A DNA stretch of 51,591 nt from Actinoplanes couchii (GTDB lineage: Bacteria; Actinomycetota; Actinomycetes; Mycobacteriales; Micromonosporaceae). The notes under the pieces were generated by a model. The model did no database searches. It was not told the DNA's origin and worked only from the letters and a program-made list of their open reading frames with translations. The stretch covers positions 1 through 51,591 of the forward strand of contig NZ_BOMG01000030.1 of the NCBI RefSeq assembly GCF_016862075.1, written 5' to 3'. A program made the position numbers and the translations under genes. Shown piece after piece: positions 35,639 through 43,280 of the stretch (the first letter of the stretch is position 1; each line of letters begins with the position of its first letter).

Positions 35639-36535
35639 TCACTTCCGGTCACCGGCTGACACATCGGTGAGGCGTTCGGAGACCTCCCAGAGACGGCGCG
35701 CCGATTCGGAGTCCAGGGCCACTCCCGGCGTGGGCACCGGTTTCGGCGCGCCGTACATCTGCATGATCCCGGGCCCCACGAAGGTCCCGCCGGGGATGTC
35801 CGCGGTGGCGGCGTACAGGCTCGGCCGCGCACCCGCCTCCGCCGAGGACGCCAGCAGCGGGGTGCCCAGCCGCAGCATCGCCGGCAGGAGACCGCGCCCC
35901 GCCGACAGCGCTCCGGTCGCCGACCACCCCGGGTGGGCAGCGGTGGCGATCACCGTCGACCCGGCCGCCGCCAGCCGCCGCTGAAGCTCGATCGTGAACA
36001 ACAGCACGGCCAGCTTCGACTCGTTGTAGGCGCGGGACGCGTGATACGGGCGGCGCTCCCAGTTCGGGTCGTCCAGGTCGAGGCCCGACGCCAGGAAGCG
36101 CGACGAGACGGACACCACCCGGCCGGTCAGGTGCTCCCGCAGAAGTCGGGTGAGAGCGAAGTGCCCGAGGTGGTTGACACCGAACTGGGCCTCGAACCCG
36201 TCCCGGGTCCGGGTCAACTCGGGCGGATAGACCACCCCGGCGTTGTTGACCAGCAGCGAGATGTCCCCGGTCCAGTCCGCGGCGAAGCGCCGGACGGACG
36301 ACAGGTCGGCGAGGTCGAGCAAACGAACCTCAACCGGCCCTGCCATCCGCTCCATTCTTTTCATCCGCGCCGCGGCGTCACGCCCCCGGTCCAGGTCGCG
36401 CACCGCCAGAACGACACGCGCCCCGGCAGCACCGAGCGCCCGCGCGGTCTCGAACCCGAGCCCACCGGTCGCCCCGGTGACGATCGCGGTCCGGCCGGCG
36501 AGATCAGGAAGTTTCCCGGCAGAAGAATCCGACAT
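35639..36535 (-). CDS. Short-chain dehydrogenase/reductase
   Basis: A 298-residue Rossmann oxidoreductase. The cofactor loop is TGATGGLG (residues 20-27), the structural motif NNAG is present, and the catalytic YNESK gives Y and K with VVSVSS supplying serine. RDLDRGRDAA after the second strand suggests NADP preference. It resembles retinol-dehydrogenase/WWOX-like bacterial SDRs that act on varied alcohols. It appears leaderless (minus-strand TAGATT six bases before ATG) and is transcribed divergently from a TetR regulator, its probable controller. Confidence 0.88.
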   Translation of the reverse strand: MSDSSAGKLPDLAGRTAIVTGATGGLGFETARALGAAGARVVLAVRDLDRGRDAAARMKRMERMAGPVEVRLLDLADLSSVRRFAADWTGDISLLVNNAGVVYPPELTRTRDGFEAQFGVNHLGHFALTRLLREHLTGRVVSVSSRFLASGLDLDDPNWERRPYHASRAYNESKLAVLLFTIELQRRLAAAGSTVIATAAHPGWSATGALSAGRGLLPAMLRLGTPLLASSAEAGARPSLYAATADIPGGTFVGPGIMQMYGAPKPVPTPGVALDSESARRLWEVSERLTDVSAGDRK

Positions 36536-36541
36536 GCCGTC

Positions 36542-36547
36542 AATCTA
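36542..36547 (-). promoter_or_regulatory. Candidate -10 box of the SDR gene, leaderless
   Basis: Minus-strand TAGATT followed by six bases and the ATG at 36535. TCTAG-N7-CTAGA (36544-36560) overlaps it and may be a TetR site. Confidence 0.5.
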
Positions 36548-36583
36548 GACACTGACTAGAAACTTGGCAATGACAAGATTGGC

Positions 36584-36589
36584 TAGCAT
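36584..36589 (+). promoter_or_regulatory. Candidate -10 box of the TetR gene, leaderless
   Basis: TAGCAT followed by six bases and the ATG at 36596. The two back-to-back promoters leave only about 36 bases between -10 boxes. Confidence 0.5.
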
Positions 36590-36595
36590 GACGTC

Positions 36596-37192
36596 ATGCC
36601 TGCCGCCGCCCGCGCCTACCACCACGGCAATCTGCGCGCCGAACTCCTGGACGCGGCCGAGCGCAGTATCGAGAAATCCGGAGCCGACCAGCTGTCGCTA
36701 CGGGAGCTGGCCCGGGAAGCGGGCGTGAGCCACGCGGCCCCCCGAACCCACTTCCCCGACCGCCAGGCGCTGCTGCAGGCCCTGGTGGAGCGCGGTTTCA
36801 CCCACCTGGGCGCCACGTTGAGAACCGCCAGAGACCAGGCCGCCCCGGACCTGGAGGCCCGGCTGCACGCGGTGATCGCCGCATTCGTGACCTTCGCCGC
36901 CACCAGACCGGCCCTGGTGAACCTGATGTTCGCCACCAAGACAACGGCCGACGAGCCACACCAAAAGGCAGCAGCCGATACGACAGCCGTGGTGTACGAC
37001 CTGATCAACGAGGGCGTGCAGACCGGAGCCCTGGCCGCGGGCGACCCCGAGCGTTACGGCTTGCTGCTGTACGCCTGGGCGCAGGGCCTGGCAACCCTGA
37101 CCGCCACCGGCAACCTGCCCCCCGAAACCGCGAACACCCTGGTAGCCGAAGCGGTGTCAACCTTCCTCCGAGGAAACACCCCCCTGCCGTGA
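36596..37192 (+). CDS. TetR-family transcriptional regulator
   Basis: A 198-residue repressor. The N-terminal helix-turn-helix is LDAAERSIEKSGADQLSLRELAREAGVSHAAPRTHFPDRQALL, where HFPDR replaces the usual YYHF..K. The C-terminal domain (residues 80-190) is the TetR_C_33/WHG-like ligand and dimerisation module with FVTFAATRPALVNLMF. It is divergent from the SDR gene with a 60-base shared promoter region, so it very likely controls that enzyme and itself. The effector is unknown. Confidence 0.9.
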   Translation: MPAAARAYHHGNLRAELLDAAERSIEKSGADQLSLRELAREAGVSHAAPRTHFPDRQALLQALVERGFTHLGATLRTARDQAAPDLEARLHAVIAAFVTFAATRPALVNLMFATKTTADEPHQKAAADTTAVVYDLINEGVQTGALAAGDPERYGLLLYAWAQGLATLTATGNLPPETANTLVAEAVSTFLRGNTPLP

Positions 37193-37217
37193 AGTCCGGC
37201 CGGCGCCGCGGCGCGAC

Positions 37218-37414
37218 TCAGCCGCCGGCAGAAGGGGTGCTCGGATCGGCCGGGTCGACGATGACGGCGGCGAGGGTAGAGGCCCTGGTGACGCCACCGC
37301 CGGGATGATGCCGCCGCCGACCCGCTCGATGACCTGCCGGCCGAGTTCGGGCCGTCCTCCGTCGACTCCGACCGCCAACACCGACCACAACCTGCGCCGT
37401 AAAGAGAAAACTGC
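37218..37414 (-). pseudogene. Frameshifted gene remnant
   Basis: One minus-strand frame reads LWSVLAVGVDGGRPELGRQV and IERVGGGIIP. After an apparent shift near 37300 another frame continues GGGVTRASTLAAVIVDPADP to STPSAGG and a stop at 37218. Both pieces have protein-like composition and GC-rich third positions; joined, they look like a C-terminal domain with a single indel. The family is not recognised. Confidence 0.35.
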
Positions 37415-37649
37415 TCAGTAAGCGGCACCCCGCCTACACCAGTCGCCGATCGTGTTCAACGATGCCGAGCCGAATACAGAAACCACACCCCGGCAACCAT
37501 AGCCCCATCCCCGGAACCCGCGGGGAAACCGCACCCAAAAACCCACCAGGCGCGGCCGCCAGCTGACTACCAATTGCGCTTGTAAGGATTAAATTCGTAG
37601 AAGCAAAAATAGAAAAACAGGAGGCGCCACACCAACCCCAACCACGCAA

Positions 37650-37721
37650 GGTTTTGGGGCGGCGGTGGCCACGGAGGGATCAAGCCTGACCGCCCGGAGT
37701 GGCCACCGCCGCCCCAAAACC
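37650..37721 (-). terminator. Long hairpin downstream of parC
   Basis: Perfect 23-bp arms (37650-37672 and 37699-37721) with a 26-base loop, 47 bases past the parC stop. Each arm contains TTTTGGGGCGGCGGTGGCCA or its complement. Confidence 0.6.
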
Positions 37722-37767
37722 GTCCCACCCCGGGCAAATACAAGAAACCCGGAGAAAGGACCAAAAC

Positions 37768-40287
37768 CTAATCCCGCTCGATCAGATGCCCAATGATCTG
37801 CGGCCCCATGATAACGGCATTCCCAGACCCATCCCGCCGAGCATCAGGCTCAGGAAGCTCAACCGGATCCCCGGTCTCAGAGGCACCAACAGGCCGAGGC
37901 CCAACCCAGGCAACGGTAAGTCGAGTCTCCCCCTTGAGGAACCGCTGAACCCGAACCCCGCCGGTAGCCCGCCCCTTGGCCGGATAGGAGGCAAACGGAG
38001 AAACCTTGACCTGAGTCCCGGTAGACGTGACCACCATCGGAACCCCATGCTGATCATCAGAGGTCGAGACGACGTTGAACGAAATGACCTCGGAATCCCC
38101 GGAAAGGTTCACCCCAGCCATTCCCCCACCCTTGAGCCCCTGTGGTCGGACAAGCTTGGCCGGGAACCGCAGCAGACTGGCGTCAGAGGTGACGAACACC
38201 AGGGACTCAGCCCCATCGGTCAGCCACGTGGCCTGCAGAACCTCATCCCCGTCCTTCAGCGTGATCACTTCGAACTCGTCGGAGCGGACCGGCCATTCCG
38301 GGGCACAGACCTTGACGATTCCCTGCTTGGTGCCCAGCGCGATTCCCGGTGATTCGCCGTTGGTGAGCGGCGCCATGCCGACGACCTTCTCGCCCTTGTT
38401 GAGCGGCACCACCTCGGAGGCGGACATGCCGCCGCGCAGCGACACGGTCCCGGACTGGTCGGGCAGGACCGGCAGGGTGAGCACGTCGGTCTTGAAGGCC
38501 CGCCCCAGGTTGGTGACGAGAAGAATGCGGCCACGCGCCGTGGAGTGGATGATCGCGCGGACCGCGTCGTGTTTGGTGCGGCCGCTGCGGCTGGTGGCCT
38601 CGGTGGACTCCTCGCTCTCGGCGGCGGTGCGGGCGATCAGCCCCGACGCGGAGAGGATGACCTGGCAGGGGTCGTCGGCGACTTCGAGCGGCCCGGCCGG
38701 CACCGAGGCGGCGAGCACCTCCTTGAGGTCACCGTCGATGAGTGTGGTGCGGCGGCGCGCCCCGAACTCCTTGGTGACGGCGGCGAGCTCGTCGGAGACG
38801 ACCTTCTTGAGGACCGCCTCGTCGTCGAGGATCCGGCTGAGTTCGGCGATCTCGCCGCGCAGCCGCTCCTGTTCGGTTTCGAGCTCGATCCGGTCGAAGC
38901 GGGTGAGGCGCCGCAGCGGGGTGTCCAGGATGTAGCTGGCCTGGATGTCGGAGAGACCAAATTCGGTCATCAGCCCGGTCTTGGCGGCGGCCGCGTCGTC
39001 GCTGGCCCGGATCAGCGCGACCACCCGGTCGATGTCGATCAGCGCGATGAGCAGGCCGTCGACGAGGTGCAGGCGGTCCTCGCGCTTGGTCCGGCGGTAC
39101 AGCGTCCGGCGGGTGACGACGTCGTAGCGGTGCTGGACGAAGACCTCGAGCATCGCCTTGAGCCCGAGGGTGCGCGGCTGCCCGTCGACCAGGACCAGGT
39201 TGTTGATGCCGAACGAGCTCTCCAGGGGGGTGAGCCGGTAGAGGTCGGCGAGCAGGGCCTGCGGGTTGACGCCGACCTTGCACTCGATGACCAGGCGGGT
39301 GCCGTGCTCGCGGTCGGTGAGGTCCTTGACGTCGGCGATGCCGGTGAGCCGGGCGGGCTGGCGCTGGCCACGCCGGGGACCGGAAGTGATCACCTTGCCC
39401 TTCACCTCGTCGGTGATCGCCTCGATGATCTTCTCGGAGCCGATGCCGTAGGGCAGTTCGGTGATCGTGATCGCCTGCCGCCCACGGCCGCCCTCGAGCA
39501 GGCCGGTCTCGGCGCGGGCCCGGATCCGGACCACACCACGACCGGTCTCGTACGCCCGGCGGACCTCGTCGAGGCCGAGCAGCTGACCGCCGGTGGGCAG
39601 GTCGGGGCCGGGCACGTAACGCATCAGCTCGTCCAGGCTGGCGCCGGGCTTGCGGATCAGCAGCTTGGCGGCGGCCACCACCTCGCCGAGGTTGTGCGGG
39701 ATCATGTTGGTCGCCATCCCGACGGCGATCCCGGACGTGCCGTTGACCAGCAGGTTCGGGAAGGCGGCGGGCAGCACCTTGGGCTCCTGCTCGGAGCCGT
39801 CGTAGGTGGGCTTGAAGTCGACGGTACCCTCGCCCAGCTCGCCGACCAGCAGCATCGCCTCGCGGGACATGCGCGCCTCGGTGTACCGCGCGGCGGCGGG
39901 GCCGTCGTCCGGCGAGCCGAAGTTGCCGTGGCCGTCGATGAGCGGCGTGTTGAGCGAGAAGTCCTGGGCCAGCCGGACCAGGGCGTCGTAGATCGCCACG
40001 TCACCGTGCGGGTGGTACTTACCCATCACGTCACCGACGACGCGCGCCGACTTGACGTAGGGCCGGTCGGGGCGCTGGTTCTGTTCGGACATCGACCAGA
40101 GGATCCGGCGGTGCACCGGTTTCAGCCCGTCGCGGGCGTCGGGTAACGCCCGGGAGTGGATCACCGAGTACGCGTACTCCAGATAGGAGTCCTCGACCTC
40201 GGTGACCAGCGGGTTGTCGATGACGTTGGCGCCGGCCTGGTCGAACGCTGACAGATCGACGCGCTTGTCGGTTTTGCGGCGTGCCAT
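37768..40287 (-). CDS. parC: DNA topoisomerase IV (gyrase-like) subunit A
   Basis: An 839-residue type IIA topoisomerase breakage-reunion subunit. The catalytic tyrosine is Y135 in AAARYTEARM. The quinolone-pocket region reads KYHPHGDVAIYDALVRLAQDF, with Val97 at the position of E. coli GyrA Ser83 and Asp101 at Asp87. GINNLVLVDG and the coiled-coil ELETEQERLRGEIAELSRIL follow. The C-terminal 300 residues form the beta-pinwheel with repeated strands but no clear GyrA box. With the preceding gene it makes the second type II enzyme of actinobacteria, which decatenates chromosomes. GAGAGG precedes the ATG; it starts 14 bases after parE. Confidence 0.9.
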   Translation of the reverse strand: MARRKTDKRVDLSAFDQAGANVIDNPLVTEVEDSYLEYAYSVIHSRALPDARDGLKPVHRRILWSMSEQNQRPDRPYVKSARVVGDVMGKYHPHGDVAIYDALVRLAQDFSLNTPLIDGHGNFGSPDDGPAAARYTEARMSREAMLLVGELGEGTVDFKPTYDGSEQEPKVLPAAFPNLLVNGTSGIAVGMATNMIPHNLGEVVAAAKLLIRKPGASLDELMRYVPGPDLPTGGQLLGLDEVRRAYETGRGVVRIRARAETGLLEGGRGRQAITITELPYGIGSEKIIEAITDEVKGKVITSGPRRGQRQPARLTGIADVKDLTDREHGTRLVIECKVGVNPQALLADLYRLTPLESSFGINNLVLVDGQPRTLGLKAMLEVFVQHRYDVVTRRTLYRRTKREDRLHLVDGLLIALIDIDRVVALIRASDDAAAAKTGLMTEFGLSDIQASYILDTPLRRLTRFDRIELETEQERLRGEIAELSRILDDEAVLKKVVSDELAAVTKEFGARRRTTLIDGDLKEVLAASVPAGPLEVADDPCQVILSASGLIARTAAESEESTEATSRSGRTKHDAVRAIIHSTARGRILLVTNLGRAFKTDVLTLPVLPDQSGTVSLRGGMSASEVVPLNKGEKVVGMAPLTNGESPGIALGTKQGIVKVCAPEWPVRSDEFEVITLKDGDEVLQATWLTDGAESLVFVTSDASLLRFPAKLVRPQGLKGGGMAGVNLSGDSEVISFNVVSTSDDQHGVPMVVTSTGTQVKVSPFASYPAKGRATGGVRVQRFLKGETRLTVAWVGPRPVGASETGDPVELPEPDARRDGSGNAVIMGPQIIGHLIERD

Positions 40288-40301
40288 GGGTAGCGGACCT
40301 C

Positions 40302-42359
40302 TCAGGCGTCGATGGTCTCTTGGTCGATCCGGCCGGCGGCCTCGATCAACCAGTTCTTCCGGGGCTCGACCCGTTCACCCATCAGCAGTTCGAGGGTGGC
40401 TTCGGCCTTCTCGGCGTCCTCGATGGTGATCCGCCGGACGGTCCGCTCGGCGGGGTTCATCGTGGTGTCCCACAGCTCGTCGGCGTCCATCTCACCGAGA
40501 CCCTTGAACCGGGGTACGGGTTTCTGCACCTGCTTGCCGGAGCGCTCCAGCCGGCCGACGGTGCTCTCCATCTCCTGCTGGGTGTAGGTGTAGAGGGTCT
40601 CCGCGTTGCGGCCCTTGGTCACCACCTTGTGCAGGGGAGGCATCGCGGCGTAGAGCCGGCCGGCCTCGATCACCGGCCGCATGTACTTCGCGAACAGCGT
40701 GATCAGCAGGGTCCGGATGTGCGAGCCGTCGACGTCGGCGTCCGCCATGATCATGACGCGGCCGTAACGCATCGATCCGATGTCGAACGTGCGGCCCGAA
40801 CCGGCGCCGAGGACCTGGACGATCGCCGAGCACTCGGCGTTGTCGAGGACCTGCTGCAGGCTCGCCTTCTGCACGTTGAGAATCTTGCCGCGGATCGGCA
40901 GGAGCGCTTGATATTCCGAGGAGCGGGCCATCCGGGCGGTGCCGAGCGCCGAGTCACCCTCGACGATGAACAGCTCGGAGCGGTCGATGCCGATCGCCCG
41001 GCAGTCCACCAGTTTCGCCGGCATCGACGCGCCCTCCAGGGCGGTCTTGCGGCGGGCGGCGTCCTTCTGCTGCTTCTGGGTGAGACGGACCCGGGCCGCG
41101 TCCACCACCTTCTGCAGGACGGTCCGCGCCTCGGTCTTGGTCTTCCGGTCGTCGACCCACTGCTTCAGGTACGACTCGACCAGGCTCTGCATCACCCGGG
41201 TGATCCCGGCGGTGGACAGCTCGTCCTTGGTCTGCGAGGTGAACTGCGGCTCCGGCACCCGCACGTGGATGACCGCGGTCATGCCCTCCAGGAAGTCGTC
41301 CAGGACGGGCGGCTCCTCCTTGGGCTTGAGCAGCCCGCGGGTGTTGCGGATGGCGTCGGTCAGCGCCCGCACCAGGGCCCGCTCGAAGCCCTTGCGGTGG
41401 GTGCCGCCGTGCATGTTGCGGATCGTGTTGGTGAAGCACTCGACGTTGCGCTCGTAGCCGGTGCCCCAGCGGAACGCGACCTCGATCTGGGCGTGCCGAA
41501 CCACGTTCGACTGCATCACGCCGTTGGCGTCGGCGGCGTTCTCCTTGTAGGTGCCCTCACCGAGCGGCAGCAGCATCCCGGAGACCGGCTTGTCCGACGC
41601 GGGGGTCAGGAACTCCACCATGTCGGAGAGGCCGTTGGGGTAGTGGAAGGTCTCGGTGGCCGGTTCCTCGGCGGTGGCGTCGAACAGCGTGTACTGCACG
41701 CCGGGGACCAGGAACGCGGTGTTGCGCAGCTTGGTGCGGACGGCGTCGACGTCGAGCTTGGCGCCGGTCTCGAAATAACGGGCGTCGTACCAGTACCTGA
41801 TCGAGGTACCACTGGGCTCGCCGCGTTTCATCCGGCGGGCGACCCGCAGGCCCGGCTCGCGGGTGAACGGCGCGTCCGGCCCGGGGCCGTCGAAGACACC
41901 GGGGACACCACGCTGGAACGAGATCTCGTGGACCTTGCCGTCCCGCTTGACGATCACGTCGAAGCGCAGTGCCAGGGCGTTGACGGCGGAGGCGCCGACG
42001 CCGTGCAGGCCGCCGGACGCCTTGTAGCCGGAGCCACCGAACTTGCCGCCGGCGTGCAGGCGGGTGAGCACCAGCTCGACACCGCTCAGACCGGACTTGG
42101 CGTGCACGTCGGTGGGGATGCCCCGGCCGTCGTCGTCGGCCTGCACCGAACCGTCGGCGTGCAGGGTCACCGCGACACGGGTGGCGTGACCGCCGACCCC
42201 TTCGTCGGTGCAGTTGTCGATGATCTCGTTAGCCAGGTGGTTGATACCCCGGCTGTCGGTGGAGCCGATGTACATGCCCGGGCGTTTGCGGACAGCGTCC
42301 AGCCCTTCGAGGTGCGTGAGGTCGTCAGCCCCGTACAAGGTCTCTGGTTGCGCGGTCAC
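40302..42359 (-). CDS. parE: DNA topoisomerase IV (gyrase-like) subunit B
   Basis: A 685-residue ATPase subunit. The GHKL motifs are LANEIIDNCTDEGVGG, DDGRGIPTDVH and GLHGVGASAVNAL, followed by the lysine in QTKDEL. The TOPRIM domain has FIVEGDSALGTARMAR and MADADVDGSHIRTLL, and RFKGLGEMDADELWDTTM closes it. I take the GTG at 42359 (protein starts MTAQPETLYGADDL) because GGGAG lies nine bases upstream; an ATG at 42383 is the alternative. The frame stays open for more than 1,200 codons upstream as an antisense artefact. Operon order parE-parC is usual. Confidence 0.92.
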   Translation of the reverse strand: MTAQPETLYGADDLTHLEGLDAVRKRPGMYIGSTDSRGINHLANEIIDNCTDEGVGGHATRVAVTLHADGSVQADDDGRGIPTDVHAKSGLSGVELVLTRLHAGGKFGGSGYKASGGLHGVGASAVNALALRFDVIVKRDGKVHEISFQRGVPGVFDGPGPDAPFTREPGLRVARRMKRGEPSGTSIRYWYDARYFETGAKLDVDAVRTKLRNTAFLVPGVQYTLFDATAEEPATETFHYPNGLSDMVEFLTPASDKPVSGMLLPLGEGTYKENAADANGVMQSNVVRHAQIEVAFRWGTGYERNVECFTNTIRNMHGGTHRKGFERALVRALTDAIRNTRGLLKPKEEPPVLDDFLEGMTAVIHVRVPEPQFTSQTKDELSTAGITRVMQSLVESYLKQWVDDRKTKTEARTVLQKVVDAARVRLTQKQQKDAARRKTALEGASMPAKLVDCRAIGIDRSELFIVEGDSALGTARMARSSEYQALLPIRGKILNVQKASLQQVLDNAECSAIVQVLGAGSGRTFDIGSMRYGRVMIMADADVDGSHIRTLLITLFAKYMRPVIEAGRLYAAMPPLHKVVTKGRNAETLYTYTQQEMESTVGRLERSGKQVQKPVPRFKGLGEMDADELWDTTMNPAERTVRRITIEDAEKAEATLELLMGERVEPRKNWLIEAAGRIDQETIDA

Positions 42360-42402
42360 GAGGCGGCACTCCCGATCGGCCATGGTGGTCAAGGACGGCG
42401 CG

Positions 42403-42408
42403 AGCCTA
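42403..42408 (-). promoter_or_regulatory. Candidate -10 box of parE
   Basis: Minus-strand TAGGCT predicts a start near 42396 and a leader of about 35 bases that includes the GGGAG used for the GTG at 42359. Confidence 0.4.
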
Positions 42409-42496
42409 CCCGGCGCCCCCGACACTTCTGCCCCAGGCGAGGCAGGTTCAGACCAGTCCGTGGCCGAAAAGGGGATGATCAACACCAAAAAGTGCG

Positions 42497-43105
42497 CTAC
42501 ACCACACTTGCCAACGGAGCGGTCTGCGGCTGAAGCGCTCGCCACAGGTCCAGCGGATAGGGCTTGCCCGGAACCGACACCGGCGGCAGTTCCTGGTAGG
42601 CGATGAGCTCGTCGGTCACCTCGCGGGTGGCCGAGCAGACCACCACGGTGCCGTGCGGTGCGTACGCCTGCAGACGAGACGCTGTACTCACCACGCTGCC
42701 GCTGATCATCCCGTACCCGCCATCGAAGGTCGCCATCGGGTCGACGATCACCTCCCCGGTGGCCAGCCCGACCCGGGTCCGGACCGGGAACCTGCCGGCC
42801 AGGAGGCGCCCCCTCAACGCCTCCTGCACCGACAGGCCCGCCCCCACCGCGGCGGCGGCCGATTCCGGACCGAAACCGCCCTCCGCGGCGCCGAACACCG
42901 CCATCACCGCGTCGCCCACGTATTTCTCGACGATCCCCCCGCACGCTCGGACCACCTCGGACACGACCGAGAAGTAGTCCCTCTGCAGCGCGCGGACCTC
43001 CGCACAATCCAGCCGGTCCACCAGAGCGGTGAAGCCGACGATGTCGATGAACAGCACGGTTACGGTCTGTCGCCGCTCCTGAACGACGCTGGTGACGGTG
43101 CTCAT
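42497..43105 (-). CDS. Single-domain class III nucleotidyl cyclase
   Basis: A 202-residue cyclase homology domain. The metal-binding aspartates are D21 (VLFIDIVGFT) and D65 (EKYVGDAVMAVFG), and K61 could read the base. The segment GSVVSTASRLQ holds the transition-state arginine R144 but has Ser140 where active enzymes have asparagine. Activity may therefore be reduced or altered. No membrane segment or regulatory domain is present. GGGGGAG seven bases before the ATG fixes the start. It is divergent from a large ATPase regulator of the LuxR family, with which it shares a 175-base intergenic region. Confidence 0.85.
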   Translation of the reverse strand: MSTVTSVVQERRQTVTVLFIDIVGFTALVDRLDCAEVRALQRDYFSVVSEVVRACGGIVEKYVGDAVMAVFGAAEGGFGPESAAAAVGAGLSVQEALRGRLLAGRFPVRTRVGLATGEVIVDPMATFDGGYGMISGSVVSTASRLQAYAPHGTVVVCSATREVTDELIAYQELPPVSVPGKPYPLDLWRALQPQTAPLASVV

Positions 43106-43267
43106 GTCTTCGCTCCCCCAGATCAATCGCGTTGACCGGGAGTACGGTGCCAGGAGGCGTCCACGCAGGGATCCGCAGAACGACGTATCTCTGACAGCAT
43201 CGAATTCCGTCGTTTTTGTGACGCAGAACAGTCCGAACCGACGACATAGTGATAGGCGGATACGGAT

Positions 43268-43273
43268 TAGGCT
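43268..43273 (+). promoter_or_regulatory. Candidate -10 box of the LuxR-family regulator, leaderless
   Basis: TAGGCT ends seven bases before the ATG at 43281. Confidence 0.5.
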
Positions 43274-43280
43274 GCCGGAC

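Larger units (their letters stand above)
37193..37767. other. 575-base intergenic region with decayed coding sequence and an AT-rich patch
   Basis: No intact gene. The left part (37218-37414) looks like a frameshifted remnant on the minus strand. The right part (about 37560-37620) is unusually AT-rich for this genome, a possible Lsr2 target. A 72-base hairpin region downstream of parC closes it. Confidence 0.6.

Noticed and set aside
40281..42533. A 750-codon plus-strand frame opposite parE
   Set aside because: It is the mirror of parE codon bias, rich in His/Gly/Asp/Val, with no domain and no ribosome site.
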